DNA of 64,000 nt from a virus. The position numbers and the translations under genes were made by a program. This document shows positions 1 to 8,246 of this stretch, piece by piece (the first letter of the stretch is position 1; every line of letters begins with the position of its first letter). Location of the stretch: IMG/VR virus record IMGVR_UViG_3300042526_000402, positions 1 through 64,000 of that record. One strand, 5' to 3'. A model generated the notes under the pieces. It ran no database searches. It was not told the DNA's origin and worked only from the letters and a program-made list of their open reading frames with translations.

Positions 1-527
1 ATTTCTACTACAGTAGCGACACCACCAACAACAGTAACTTTAGCAATAAATCCAGAACCTGAACCACCTGAGAATTCAACTTCATTATAAATACCATCTA
101 CAATGTTGTTACCATCATTACTGATTGTAAGTGTTAACACTTGATCATCTGTAAATGGAGTATATCCAACATGAAGAACATTTTGTGAAGCAGGACATGC
201 AGGAGCAAAATAAAATTTGCTTACATATTTTGGGTTGATTTCTTTAGATTTATTAGACTCTAAATATCCACCGTGAAAAGGTCCAATTTTATCTTTTGAA
301 AATAAAGAACCTGATGCCAAAATTAATGGGCAACATCCTGTACCAGTAAAAGAAGTTGGTTGAACCAACCAAGTTTTAGGATTAACAAAAGCATACTGTC
401 CAGCTGCTAAAATGTTTCCTGTAGTTCCTAATACACCTTGATTTAACGCGGTGTAACCTTGTGTACCTGGAGATAAAGCGTTAACTCCTACAAAGGCTTT
501 TTGAAAAGCATGATTAAAATAACTCAT
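1..527 (-). CDS. Virion structural protein (partial, C-terminus cut by window edge)
   Basis: The minus-strand reading frame opens at the ATG at 525-527 and runs off the left edge, giving 175 codons that begin MSYFNHAFQKAFVG and end in a Gly/Val-rich, beta-like stretch (FSGGSGSGFIAKVTV). I do not know the family with certainty. The start resembles large structural proteins (possibly tail sheath or tube) encoded beyond the head-tail adaptor in Bacteroidota phages. It follows a GTATATTA promoter-like motif and is the last late gene visible. Structural role is inferred from position; the exact role is open. Confidence 0.6.
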   Translation of the reverse strand, partial: MSYFNHAFQKAFVGVNALSPGTQGYTALNQGVLGTTGNILAAGQYAFVNPKTWLVQPTSFTGTGCCPLILASGSLFSKDKIGPFHGGYLESNKSKEINPKYVSKFYFAPACPASQNVLHVGYTPFTDDQVLTLTISNDGNNIVDGIYNEVEFSGGSGSGFIAKVTVVGGVATVVE

Positions 528-556
528 TGTTTTTTGTTTTAATTAATAAATAACAC

Positions 557-576
557 TAATTATAATATACTAAAAG
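557..576 (-). promoter_or_regulatory. Late promoter-like motif TTTTnnGTATATTA
   Basis: On the minus strand this reads TTTTAGTATATTATAATTAG, starting about 35 bases before the ATG at 527. It shares GTATATTA with four other minus-strand gene starts (near 17,690, 20,840, 24,500 and 27,150). Promoter function is inferred from recurrence and position. Confidence 0.5.
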
Positions 577-593
577 ATTTTATAATATCAAAA

Positions 594-1046
594 TTATTTC
601 AAGAAAAGTAATTTATATTTTGCAGAATTCATAGTTGATTTGATTGTGTCAAGATCATTTACAATTTCTGAGTAAGGCATTTTATCTTGCAACTTACATA
701 CCATATTACACATATCTTTTAAATAATCAATACCGTCAGCAACAGTATTTAATTTTCTAGGAGCAGCTTCTCCATAAGATAATAATTTTTCACTAGCACC
801 TTGGAAACTTTCTGCTAAATCATCAGCATGTCCAGGTAAAGCATCATATAACTCATTAAGAGCTTTGTGTGCAGCATAGGATCCAGCACCAGTTACTTTT
901 AAATGTAACTTGTGGAAACTAGTTGCAGCATTCATTAATTCACTTACACAAGCTGCAGTAAGGGATTCTACATTGCCATTAGCTGGAGCAGTAGCATATT
1001 CACTACTTGCTTTACTTGCCTCTGGTCTCTTTAACATTCTTTGCAT
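594..1046 (-). CDS. Dps/ferritin-like four-helix protein
   Basis: A 150-residue, mostly helical protein. Residues 45-80 contain FHKLHLKVTG, then AAH, then ELYDALPGHADDLAES. His48, His60, Asp75 and Glu79 have the spacing 12, 15 and 4 seen for the intersubunit ferroxidase residues of Dps (His51, His63, Asp78, Glu82 in E. coli). The LNELYDAL context also matches the Dps helix B pattern. Phage proteins of this kind have been grouped as a ferritin-like domain of unknown function (DUF5856, from memory). It sits between the head-tail adaptor candidate and a structural gene, so it is probably made late. It could bind iron, protect DNA, or be a virion component that kept only the fold. Confidence 0.6.
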   Translation of the reverse strand: MQRMLKRPEASKASSEYATAPANGNVESLTAACVSELMNAATSFHKLHLKVTGAGSYAAHKALNELYDALPGHADDLAESFQGASEKLLSYGEAAPRKLNTVADGIDYLKDMCNMVCKLQDKMPYSEIVNDLDTIKSTMNSAKYKLLFLK

Positions 1047-1051
1047 ATCTA

Positions 1052-1750
1052 TTAGTTATTTCTTTCTGATGACTGAGAGTTTCTAGAGTATTGATTTGTT
1101 GATTCAATATCTCCTGCTATTATAGCTACAGCATCATCAATTATTAGTTCCACTATATCATCTTTGAATTCACATAATACATCTGCTGTAGAAGCAGCTC
1201 CGGTGTATGGGTCTGAGCAGTTTAAAAACTGAACCTTTACAGGCTGTCTATAATAAGTTAGTGATGCATTAGGAATTTCAAATTTATCATTGGTGTATAT
1301 TTTAACACCATTATCCATTAGAGTAGCAAATGTTTCAGCCCACTCAAAACTAGGTTCTTTAGCCTTATCTCTTAAAAGTAAACTCAAGTCATCTTCTTCT
1401 GCAAGATATACTACCATCTTTCTCTTATCGCAGCATTCTTTATTAGCATACACATCTACTCTCTTCCACTGTAAATAGTTACCTGGTAAAGGTGATTCAT
1501 AATAAAGATCTCTTTTTCCTAAAGTAAGATTTTCTAATACAAGTAATCTTTGAAGATCATCTTTTCTTCTGTTACTAGATTCATCTCCTTCTTTAAAAGC
1601 ATTAGTTCCATGCAGCTGTCTTCTTACCCATTCTACCTGAGCTTTATTAAATGCCTCAACTATTTGCCAACATTGAATGTTGTCATAGTCTTGAGAATCT
1701 AATTTATTCAGCCTTTGTTTTACTTTTATTTCAATAGTGCTATTTAACAT
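1052..1750 (-). CDS. Head-tail adaptor/ring protein candidate
   Basis: A 232-residue protein beginning MLNSTIEIKVKQRLNKLDSQ, with an N-terminal helical segment (DNIQCWQIVEAFNKAQVEWV) and a C-terminal region (FKDDIVELIIDDAVAIIAGDIE) whose layout recalls connector proteins that follow the portal and capsid genes in podovirus-like and crAss-like phages. I recognise the general pattern but not a precise family. It lies between the small basic protein cluster and the Dps-like gene, five bases after which the next gene starts. Adaptor function is inferred. Confidence 0.5.
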   Translation of the reverse strand: MLNSTIEIKVKQRLNKLDSQDYDNIQCWQIVEAFNKAQVEWVRRQLHGTNAFKEGDESSNRRKDDLQRLLVLENLTLGKRDLYYESPLPGNYLQWKRVDVYANKECCDKRKMVVYLAEEDDLSLLLRDKAKEPSFEWAETFATLMDNGVKIYTNDKFEIPNASLTYYRQPVKVQFLNCSDPYTGAASTADVLCEFKDDIVELIIDDAVAIIAGDIESTNQYSRNSQSSERNN

Positions 1751-1752
1751 TA

Positions 1753-2244
1753 CTAGTCATTTAAAGTTCTTCTTGGGCGGTTGGCATATTTAATTCCTGC
1801 AGCTGCCGCAATTGTACCAATAACCACTGCTTGTTTAATTCTTTTTTTCTTTTGAGGACTCATTGGTTTTTTACCAGAAGTAGTTTTATTTGTTTTTTGT
1901 GAATTTAAATCATCCATCAATCTTTTTTCTTCTGATACTAATTTAGCTTTTTCAACTTTAGCTTTTTCAGCAACTACTCTTTGAGCAGCTTTAGTCTTTT
2001 CAGTTTTTATTCCAGATTTCACACCTCTAGCAAAACCTTTTCCAGCAGCTTTAACTCCTTCTTTTCCAGCTTTAGCAAAAGATACAGGACCCTTAATAGG
2101 TGTATTTCCAACAGCATTGTAATATGCTTTACCACCTCTAACAGTTGCTTTACCAGCAACTTTACCAGTTGCTGCTATAGCACGAACCATAGGCTTAATA
2201 ATTTTGCCCATCATTGCTTTTGGAAGTTCTTTTTTCTTTGCCAT
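1753..2244 (-). CDS. Lysine/alanine-rich basic protein
   Basis: A 163-residue, strongly basic protein starting MAKKKELPKAMMGK. The middle (about residues 85-140) is a Lys/Ala/Glu-rich helix. The C-terminal 30 residues include a short hydrophobic stretch (AVVIGTIAAAAGIKYA) before a basic tail. It is the longest but one of a run of small MAK-type proteins between the adaptor and capsid genes. Function unknown; a minor virion or internal protein is possible. Confidence 0.65.
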   Translation of the reverse strand: MAKKKELPKAMMGKIIKPMVRAIAATGKVAGKATVRGGKAYYNAVGNTPIKGPVSFAKAGKEGVKAAGKGFARGVKSGIKTEKTKAAQRVVAEKAKVEKAKLVSEEKRLMDDLNSQKTNKTTSGKKPMSPQKKKRIKQAVVIGTIAAAAGIKYANRPRRTLND

Positions 2245-2246
2245 AA

Positions 2247-2393
2247 TTATTTCTTTTTAGCTATTTTTTTCAGTGTTTTAGCCAAAGCTTTTCTCTTTGG
2301 TGTACAAGTAGGTTTAGAAATTGGAGTGCAAAAACCCTTATGTTTAGGGTTAACCGCTTTTTGTATCCAATTTTTATCCTTCTTCTCAGCCAT
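2247..2393 (-). CDS. Small basic Cys-containing protein (48 aa)
   Basis: The ATG at 2391-2393 opens a 48-codon frame ending in TAA at 2247, two bases before the next gene. The product starts MAEKKDKNWIQKAVNPKHKG and has two cysteines in a CTPISKPTCTP context, then a Lys-rich tail ending KKIAKKK. Similar short KNWIQKA-type proteins are common beside structural genes of uncultured tailed phages. Function unknown. Confidence 0.6.
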   Translation of the reverse strand: MAEKKDKNWIQKAVNPKHKGFCTPISKPTCTPKRKALAKTLKKIAKKK

Positions 2394-2395
2394 TA

Positions 2396-2791
2396 TTAAC
2401 AGTTCTTTTTAGTTGCACCACCCATTTTTTTCTTGCTCATTTTTGCACCAGCAATTCTATCAGCAGCAGTAGCTCTAGGGTTTTTATCTACACCAGCTTT
2501 AACAGATAGCATACCAAATGTAGAACCACCTTTTTTAAAGCTAGGTGTTTCTCTAGTACCACATCTACCATCAGGCATTCTAACTGTACCTGGAGGACAT
2601 GAATGTTTAACAGCAGTTACTTTAGAACCACCTTTCTTCATAGACTCCATACCTTGCATATTAGGTCCTGTAGCGCCAGCATTAGGAATCCCAAATATTA
2701 ATCCTTTTGGTGAAGCAGATCCTACTGTTGTTTTCATTGTAGACCCACCTTTTTGCATCTTAGCACCACCACATTTCATACACTTTGCCAT
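2396..2791 (-). CDS. KKGG-motif basic protein
   Basis: A 131-residue protein with repeated basic diglycine motifs (MQKGGSTMK, MKKGGSKVT, FKKGGSTFG) and cysteines at both ends (CMKCGG near the start, KKNC at the end) and in the middle (CPPGT, GRCGT). The K-K-G-G motif recurs in small proteins next to head genes in many uncultured tailed phages, but no function is known to me. The cysteine pairs could bind metal or form cross-links. It belongs to the run of eight small lysine-rich proteins. Confidence 0.65.
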   Translation of the reverse strand: MAKCMKCGGAKMQKGGSTMKTTVGSASPKGLIFGIPNAGATGPNMQGMESMKKGGSKVTAVKHSCPPGTVRMPDGRCGTRETPSFKKGGSTFGMLSVKAGVDKNPRATAADRIAGAKMSKKKMGGATKKNC

Positions 2792-2803
2792 CTTATATAA
2801 GTT

Positions 2804-3334
2804 TTAACAATTCCATTTTCTTAGAGAAAGAGCTTTTCTAGTAGGTCTTCCTTTTTCATCTTTCATAGGTCCAGGCATTCCTGACATTCTAGCACAAAAG
2901 CTTTTTCTTCTCTTAGCATCTTTACTATCTGGATCAAGCTTTGATGGCTTAGTAGTCACAGCCATTTTTAATTTGCTTCCTGGATTTTCTTTTCTGTAGG
3001 AAGCAACTCCTTTAGCATTAAGACCACCTGTCTTATTCTTACCTTCTTTTCTAGTCCAAGCTGCCGTAGACCCACCAGTTTTCATTTTAGATAAACCTTT
3101 TCCCTGATAGTTGTAATCAGGATTATCTTTATGCCATTTCTTTGTAGCTGCTACACCCTGAGCTACTGTTTTTGCTCTTCCTTTTGCAGTAAGATCTATT
3201 GTATCCCACTGACCTTTATCTTTGGTAGGATGGTTAACCATTATATTACCAACCTTTCCTTCACCTTTTTTTGTAGTTTTTTTATATACTACATGTTTTT
3301 CACCATCTGCAGTAACTTTTACCTTAGCTGCCAT
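2804..3334 (-). CDS. DUF6321-like basic protein
   Basis: A 176-residue basic protein. Its C-terminal half (about residues 90-176) carries the conserved pattern AWTRKEGKNKTGGLNAKG, then SFCARMSGM and the terminal SLRKWNC, which I recognise as the DUF6321 type found near capsid genes in phages. The N-terminal half is a separate region (VVYKKTTKKGEGK, DTIDLTAKGRAKT) with a KTGGST motif like those of the neighbouring KKGG protein. Biochemical role unknown; a virion-associated role is likely from context. Confidence 0.65.
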   Translation of the reverse strand: MAAKVKVTADGEKHVVYKKTTKKGEGKVGNIMVNHPTKDKGQWDTIDLTAKGRAKTVAQGVAATKKWHKDNPDYNYQGKGLSKMKTGGSTAAWTRKEGKNKTGGLNAKGVASYRKENPGSKLKMAVTTKPSKLDPDSKDAKRRKSFCARMSGMPGPMKDEKGRPTRKALSLRKWNC

Positions 3335-3336
3335 GA

Positions 3337-3489
3337 CTATTTCTTTTTTGTTGTTGCCTTAATCTTCTTCTCTTGTTTCAGCATTGCTGCTGTAGGTTTC
3401 TTTCCAGAACCTTTAGCATCACGGATGTTATCCCAGAGACCTCTCTGGGAAACACTACCGTCTTTTCTTTTTAGCATTTGCTTTGCCAT
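3337..3489 (-). CDS. Small lysine-rich protein (50 aa)
   Basis: The ATG at 3487-3489 overlaps by one base the TAA of the gene transcribed before it. The frame ends in TAG at 3337. The product starts MAKQMLKRKDGSVSQRGLWD and ends in a Lys/Thr tail (KATTKKK). The one-base overlap and the MAK start, shared with neighbours, support it as a real gene of the small basic cluster. Function unknown. Confidence 0.6.
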   Translation of the reverse strand: MAKQMLKRKDGSVSQRGLWDNIRDAKGSGKKPTAAMLKQEKKIKATTKKK

Positions 3490-3731
3490 TATTTTCTTTT
3501 TAAAGTTCTAACTGGTCTTGCTACAGTTTTTGCTGCTGGAGCTTTACCTGAAGTAACAATTCCTCCTAGTGCTTTAATTTGTTCTTGTGCATGCTTTGCA
3601 ACATGCATCATCATTTTAGGATCTTTTCTGATTTCATCAGCTCTTTTCAAAGTACTTAAAGCAGATTCAATCTCCCATCTGTCCATTTCTTTCTTTGCCG
3701 GGGAAGCAATTGGTTTACTTACTTTAGCCAT
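3489..3731 (-). CDS. Small helical protein of capsid-proximal cluster (80 aa)
   Basis: An 80-residue protein starting MAKVSKPIASPAKKEMDRWE and containing a helix ESALSTLKRADEIRKDPKMM followed by a His/Ala-rich segment. Short proteins with the layout ERWQxESxLxTLxxAxxI are common near capsid genes of tailed phages. Function unknown. It overlaps the next gene by one base, so the two are probably translationally linked. Confidence 0.6.
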   Translation of the reverse strand: MAKVSKPIASPAKKEMDRWEIESALSTLKRADEIRKDPKMMMHVAKHAQEQIKALGGIVTSGKAPAAKTVARPVRTLKRK

Positions 3732-3733
3732 GA

Positions 3734-4015
3734 CTATTTCTTTTTAAATAATTTTTTAAAAAAAGATTTAATTTTAGTAGACAATGATACTGACTCAACA
3801 ACTTTTTCTTCAACTTCTTTAACTAATTCTTCTAAAGATTCTTTGTGTTCAGAAATAATTTTAGTTGTTTCATATACAGCATTCTCAACTACTGGTAATA
3901 CTTCTTCAACAATTGCTTCAACTTTCTTAACTACTTTTTTTACAACTTTTTTTCTTGGAGCTCTTGGAGTCTTTACTTTCTCAACAACAGCTACTTCTAC
4001 TTTTTTCTTTGCCAT
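3734..4015 (-). CDS. Lys/Val/Glu-rich helical protein (93 aa)
   Basis: A 93-residue low-complexity protein. It begins MAKKKVEVAVVEKVKTPRAP, has a Lys-Val repeat (VVKKVVKKVEA), an acidic amphipathic helix in the middle and a very basic C-terminus (FFKKLFKKK). No family is recognised. Composition and position match the other small basic proteins of this cluster. Confidence 0.55.
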   Translation of the reverse strand: MAKKKVEVAVVEKVKTPRAPRKKVVKKVVKKVEAIVEEVLPVVENAVYETTKIISEHKESLEELVKEVEEKVVESVSLSTKIKSFFKKLFKKK

Positions 4016-4027
4016 AATATTAAAATA

Positions 4028-4058
4028 AAATTAAGCAGTACCCTATCTAGGTACTGCT
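4028..4058 (-). terminator. Rho-independent terminator overlapping gene end
   Basis: AGCAGTACC at 4034-4042 pairs with GGTACTGCT at 4050-4058. On the minus strand the hairpin is followed by a T-rich run. It overlaps the last codons of the 58-residue gene at 4043-4219. Confidence 0.6.
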
Positions 4059-4219
4059 GTTTTAGGAGCTTTGGATGTTCCACCCACTCTTCCTTTTGCT
4101 ACTTTTTGTACGGTTGCTTTTGGATTAACTCCAGATTTAACACCTTTACTTCCAGCAACTTTAGAAGCTGTAACTTTTGCATTTGGGTTATTCATTTTCC
4201 CAGTTGTGTAATTTGCCAT
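4043..4219 (-). CDS. Small Gly/Lys/Val-rich protein (58 aa)
   Basis: The ATG at 4217-4219 opens a 58-codon frame ending in TAG inside a terminator hairpin. The product starts MANYTTGKMNNPNAKVTASK and contains GSKGVKSGVNPKA and KGRVGGTSKAPK. I have seen similar tiny NPNAK...GGTSKAP proteins beside capsid genes in uncultured phages. Function unknown. It directly follows the capsid-associated gene. Confidence 0.6.
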   Translation of the reverse strand: MANYTTGKMNNPNAKVTASKVAGSKGVKSGVNPKATVQKVAKGRVGGTSKAPKTAVPR

Positions 4220-4231
4220 TTTATTTTATTT

Positions 4232-5248
4232 TTAAGAGTTCCAATATTTTTCACAAGCCATGTTCAAGTCTTTTAAAATATCCTCATTTAAAGGATTTTT
4301 TAAGTGCTCTAATACATCAGAAACATTCCTACCTAACAATGCATTAGTTTTGGTATGATAGATATAACCATCGGCCTTATTAACAATATACTTAAAAAAT
4401 ACGGAATCTCTAACAATTGATTTAATTTTTAATGTTTCCATATCTAAAGTAGCTACTTCCATAAATGTTTTAGCAGCTCTTTCTTTGTTGCTTTCACCAC
4501 CTAAACCAGAAATGTAGTTATCCATATTTTCATAGATTACATCATTTGGTGTAGATTTTCTATATTGTGTACTGTTAATATCTACAACTTTTGCAATGTA
4601 GAATAACTTAGTACTGTTTTTGTCAAATAATTTTTGTAGTTCAGATAGAGCTTTGTTACGTAATTTTTTGTACTCTGTTCTTACCATTACAGTTTCCTCT
4701 TCTTTGTCTAAGTAAAACTTTGGTGGAACAGCTTTTGCTCTTGCATCTTCTAAACTTTTTGAAACTAATGAGAATCCCCCAGCTTCAATTGCATATAATT
4801 TAATTCTGTCATACGGATCCTTTGGATCTAAGAACAAAGGTTCATTACCACATGAAATAGAAATTCTATTCCAGAATTCAGAATTGTTTGGTCTTAGTAA
4901 AGTTACTTTAGCCCAAAATTCTTTATCATCAACATCAATAACATTAGCTGCTAGTTCTTGTTCTAACTCTGCAACTGCTGCTCTAATCTCTCTTACTCTA
5001 GCTTCTTTCTCTGCTGTAGGAAGTAATTTGATTTCTGGAGCAAACTCATTTAATCCAGTTACATATCTTACTACACCATTGTTATCTAAACAAGCTAGTT
5101 GTTCATTATGTGTTACCCCATCAAATAAGCTCATACCATAGTCTTCTAATCCCATGTTAGAAGCAGAGTTATCAAAGTAAGGTCTTACAGCAATAGCTGT
5201 TTTTTTAACTGAGCCTTTTCCGGTCTCAACCATTGTGAAATTTTCCAT
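4232..5248 (-). CDS. Capsid-associated structural protein candidate
   Basis: A 338-residue acidic protein encoded directly after the major capsid gene and separated from it by a strong terminator. It has a coiled-coil-like stretch near residues 78-100 (EKEARVREIRAAVAELEQEL) and a C-terminal helical part. No domain is recognised. The position suggests a head decoration, vertex or completion protein. The terminator before it implies its own promoter or leaky read-through. Confidence 0.5.
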   Translation of the reverse strand: MENFTMVETGKGSVKKTAIAVRPYFDNSASNMGLEDYGMSLFDGVTHNEQLACLDNNGVVRYVTGLNEFAPEIKLLPTAEKEARVREIRAAVAELEQELAANVIDVDDKEFWAKVTLLRPNNSEFWNRISISCGNEPLFLDPKDPYDRIKLYAIEAGGFSLVSKSLEDARAKAVPPKFYLDKEEETVMVRTEYKKLRNKALSELQKLFDKNSTKLFYIAKVVDINSTQYRKSTPNDVIYENMDNYISGLGGESNKERAAKTFMEVATLDMETLKIKSIVRDSVFFKYIVNKADGYIYHTKTNALLGRNVSDVLEHLKNPLNEDILKDLNMACEKYWNS

Positions 5249-5282
5249 TGTTTTGTTGGTTTTTGTTTGTGTAAAATTAATT

Positions 5283-5319
5283 AAAAAAATAGGTAGAGGA
5301 AATTAATCCCCTACCTATT
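5283..5319 (-). terminator. Terminator after major capsid gene
   Basis: AATAGGTAG (5288-5296) pairs with CTACCTATT (5311-5319). On the minus strand the stem is followed by a run of seven T. It lies just beyond the stop of the capsid gene. Confidence 0.75.
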
Positions 5320-5329
5320 CTAGGTATTA

Positions 5330-6949
5330 TTAGAAACTTCCTCCTGTAATAGGGTTTCTCATTACAATCTTTAATACCTTAGTCGGATCTTTAACCCAAA
5401 TAGCAGGCATTGTTTGAGACATCATTACACGGTATCCATTGAATTGACCTGAAGATTGGAACCCTTGAGTTCTACCCATGTAATCCATAGTACCATTTTG
5501 ATACCACCATTTCAATTGATTATCCCAAGATAATTTCAATAAGAAGATGTTATCATTAGTATTATCAGTGATATCAAAGATAATGAATGAATAAGAAGAT
5601 AATGGGAAACCATCAATGATTGGGTTCTCAATATCATTTGTGTGAACATTATCAAATGCTGGATTCAATACAAATTTCACGTTAGCCAAGAATGGGATAA
5701 CATATGAAGTGTATGCAAATCCAAAGTTTAAGTCCATACCTTTACCAGTGATTGCACCGATATCAGCAGCTTGGATTAATAAACCTGAAGATACTGCTTC
5801 ACGTTTGATAGCCTCATTTACCATTCTCATACCACCCATACCAGTTTGTACAACTAGAGAGCGTTTTGGATCTGGACCTTGGAATTCAACTTTACCATTG
5901 AAGAAGTTGTAGATCTCACCACGGAATAAATCCAATGTGAAGTTATTTTTGTTGTAGATTCTTTTGAAAGAGTTATCCAACTGTTTCCAAAGACCCACTG
6001 ACAATCTTAAATCATCTGGACCATCTTGTTTGATTCTACCACCTTGTCCCCACATTAAGTAAGTCTCAATATCTTGAGCTATCTTAGACAAGTGAGCAGC
6101 TTCCATAGTAGTTAAGAAAGTTCTAGATAAATCACCATTGTCAAAAGCTTTTTTAACTTTGTCTTTACCTAATGTCTTAACCATATCATCTAAGCTATTG
6201 ATTGAAGGATCATTTAAGTTTGTATCAAATGTTCTCCAGATCTCAGTTACAGGAACTGTACCATCTGCATTCATACCACCTTTGATCATTAAATCTGCTC
6301 TAGAAGAAATAGAGTAATGAACGTGAGCTTCAGCACCTCCTACAAAGTTGTAGAATTCACGGAAACCAGCTCTAGTTTGGATGTCAGAGAATCTCTCACC
6401 ATACTCACCACGAGCAGAACCTTTACGGAATACTTTAGTACCATTAGCTAAGTACTTGTTATCCAAGAACTTGAAGTTATCATTATTTACTAACTGTACG
6501 GTATAGATAAATCCATCACCTACAGGTAAAATATCTTCAGCTGTTACATAAAGTTCAACACCGTTATATTTGTCATATGTGAACATATCACCATGTCCAA
6601 ACTCACGTCTGTTTAACTTTACTCTGAAGGTTGATCCTTCAATTCCTTTGAACTCATTATCTGGTTCAATGTCCTCAATAATGTAAGGAAGATCAATAGA
6701 CACAGGAGTCTGCCATCTATATTCACCTCTTGCATTATCAACCATAATTACATTTTTTCCGCCAAAAGAAGACATTTGGTATAGGGGCATTTCAACTTTT
6801 TGAGCCATAGCCCATAAGTCTACTGGACCTAAATCCATTGGTTGTGCATCTTTCAACATGTTTACTAAGTGGTAAGAATCCACATGTGAACTTGCATTGT
6901 ATGCAGTATCACGCAGAAATATACCATTGTTTAAAACTGGAGTTGCCAT
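5330..6949 (-). CDS. Major capsid protein
   Basis: A 539-residue protein, long but acceptable for an HK97-fold capsid protein. It follows portal and scaffold genes and precedes a strong terminator, the classical position of the major capsid gene. It has no transmembrane segments and is rich in aromatic and beta-type stretches. Around residues 115-135 there is a segment (VKLNRREFGHGDMFTYDKY) that could be the E-loop region. The call rests on synteny and size rather than a sequence signature, so a second major virion protein is a less likely alternative. Confidence 0.7.
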   Translation of the reverse strand: MATPVLNNGIFLRDTAYNASSHVDSYHLVNMLKDAQPMDLGPVDLWAMAQKVEMPLYQMSSFGGKNVIMVDNARGEYRWQTPVSIDLPYIIEDIEPDNEFKGIEGSTFRVKLNRREFGHGDMFTYDKYNGVELYVTAEDILPVGDGFIYTVQLVNNDNFKFLDNKYLANGTKVFRKGSARGEYGERFSDIQTRAGFREFYNFVGGAEAHVHYSISSRADLMIKGGMNADGTVPVTEIWRTFDTNLNDPSINSLDDMVKTLGKDKVKKAFDNGDLSRTFLTTMEAAHLSKIAQDIETYLMWGQGGRIKQDGPDDLRLSVGLWKQLDNSFKRIYNKNNFTLDLFRGEIYNFFNGKVEFQGPDPKRSLVVQTGMGGMRMVNEAIKREAVSSGLLIQAADIGAITGKGMDLNFGFAYTSYVIPFLANVKFVLNPAFDNVHTNDIENPIIDGFPLSSYSFIIFDITDNTNDNIFLLKLSWDNQLKWWYQNGTMDYMGRTQGFQSSGQFNGYRVMMSQTMPAIWVKDPTKVLKIVMRNPITGGSF

Positions 6950-6974
6950 TTATATTTATTTATTAGTTACTTAT

Positions 6975-8246
6975 TTAAAATGTACGTCTGAATATATTAG
7001 TATTCTGACGCTGTATTGTTTTTTGTGAAGATCCAGGTTTTTTAGTATCTGTTGCTCCAGTATTAGTTGAAGAACTTGAAAGTTTTCTTGACTCTTCAGT
7101 CTTCAATGCTCTCACAGTTTTTTCAACTGATTCTTTATTACCTACTTCTTTTACTCTATTTCTGTATCCTTCTGGATCTTGTAATAACCAAAGTGCTTCA
7201 GCAATTAACCCATGATTAGGTTCAACAAACTGATACTTCTCTAACAAGTGTCCTAACAAGTTTGTATTCTTACCTGATATAGATGGGTAGTTAGGTTGCA
7301 CCAATCCAGAATAAAGTAAGCTTTGTACTTTCTTATCCAATTTAAGTCCAGCAAGTTCACCCGCTGCAAGTGTATTATACACACTATCAGTATAAGCTTT
7401 AGCTTGTTTTTGTTGTTGTTCTTTTTTGTGCTCTTGTTCTGCTAACTGTCTTGCAACAATTTCTTCTTGCATTCTGTCTAACTTAGGTTTAAACTGATTA
7501 GCTTTTTGTTCAAGCTTATTCATGTCAGCCCAATCTTGAATCTCTGATTCAATTTCTTCAGCATTTCCAAAGTTAGTAGCCCAAAGATATTGTCTAGCAA
7601 TTTCTTCTTGGTCACCTTCATTAGAAGGATCTAAGTCAATGATCTCTTCTACATGCGCCAGAGTTCTAAAAAGACCCTTTAAATCTTGTCCGCCATCAGC
7701 TACATATTTAGCAGCAATTTGAAGTTCTTCAGGAAGAGCATTAAAAAATTCTTTAGGAACTTTTGCCTTTACAGCATTTTCTCTTTCTTGAAAATTTGCT
7801 TCAAACAATTCTCTAAAATCTTTAGTACTGTACTCTTCTAAAGCTTTATCATCATCAAAAGGAATTAGAGTTCCTTCCTCAATCATTTTTTGTGCTAGAT
7901 CATAAAGACCTTCTTTATCTACTTTAGGTCTTCCTTTTGTCCCAGCTGTTTCTTCTTGAGAAATTAAATTATCTAACTCAGCAATAGTTTCTTCAACTTC
8001 TGCTTTATCCTCTACTGCTTGAGCTTTTTCTTTTGCAGTACTTGTTGTATTGTCAAGGAACGTAGTGTCAATGTTTTCTTTGGAGAACATGGTTTTAGGC
8101 TTACTTTCTTCAGCTGTCTTACCATCTTCTGGTGTCATGATGTTTGCTGCACCAGGATTACCAAATAATTCATCAATGTTTACATCAACTTGCTCTACCG
8201 TTGTAGAATCTTGAATGTCATCAAGATTAGTTGCATCTTTGTTCAT
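6975..8246 (-). CDS. Scaffolding/head-assembly protein candidate
   Basis: A 423-residue acidic protein between portal and capsid genes, the usual place for a scaffold. The N-terminal 110 residues are disordered and Asp/Glu/Thr-rich. A Gln/Lys/Glu-rich coiled coil (MQEEIVARQLAEQEHKKEQQ and on) covers about residues 260-290. The C-terminus is Ser/Thr/Lys-rich and ends in a basic RRTF. Internal coiled coil plus a basic C-terminal tail fits capsid-binding scaffolds. No protease gene is evident nearby. Confidence 0.5.
   Translation of the reverse strand: MNKDATNLDDIQDSTTVEQVDVNIDELFGNPGAANIMTPEDGKTAEESKPKTMFSKENIDTTFLDNTTSTAKEKAQAVEDKAEVEETIAELDNLISQEETAGTKGRPKVDKEGLYDLAQKMIEEGTLIPFDDDKALEEYSTKDFRELFEANFQERENAVKAKVPKEFFNALPEELQIAAKYVADGGQDLKGLFRTLAHVEEIIDLDPSNEGDQEEIARQYLWATNFGNAEEIESEIQDWADMNKLEQKANQFKPKLDRMQEEIVARQLAEQEHKKEQQQKQAKAYTDSVYNTLAAGELAGLKLDKKVQSLLYSGLVQPNYPSISGKNTNLLGHLLEKYQFVEPNHGLIAEALWLLQDPEGYRNRVKEVGNKESVEKTVRALKTEESRKLSSSSTNTGATDTKKPGSSQKTIQRQNTNIFRRTF

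Noticed and set aside
1290-3747. Several plus-strand frames opposite the small basic genes (for example 1981-2412, 2433-2807, 3131-3511)
   Set aside because: They are antisense images of lysine-rich genes and give Phe/Ser/Cys-rich products typical of shadows.
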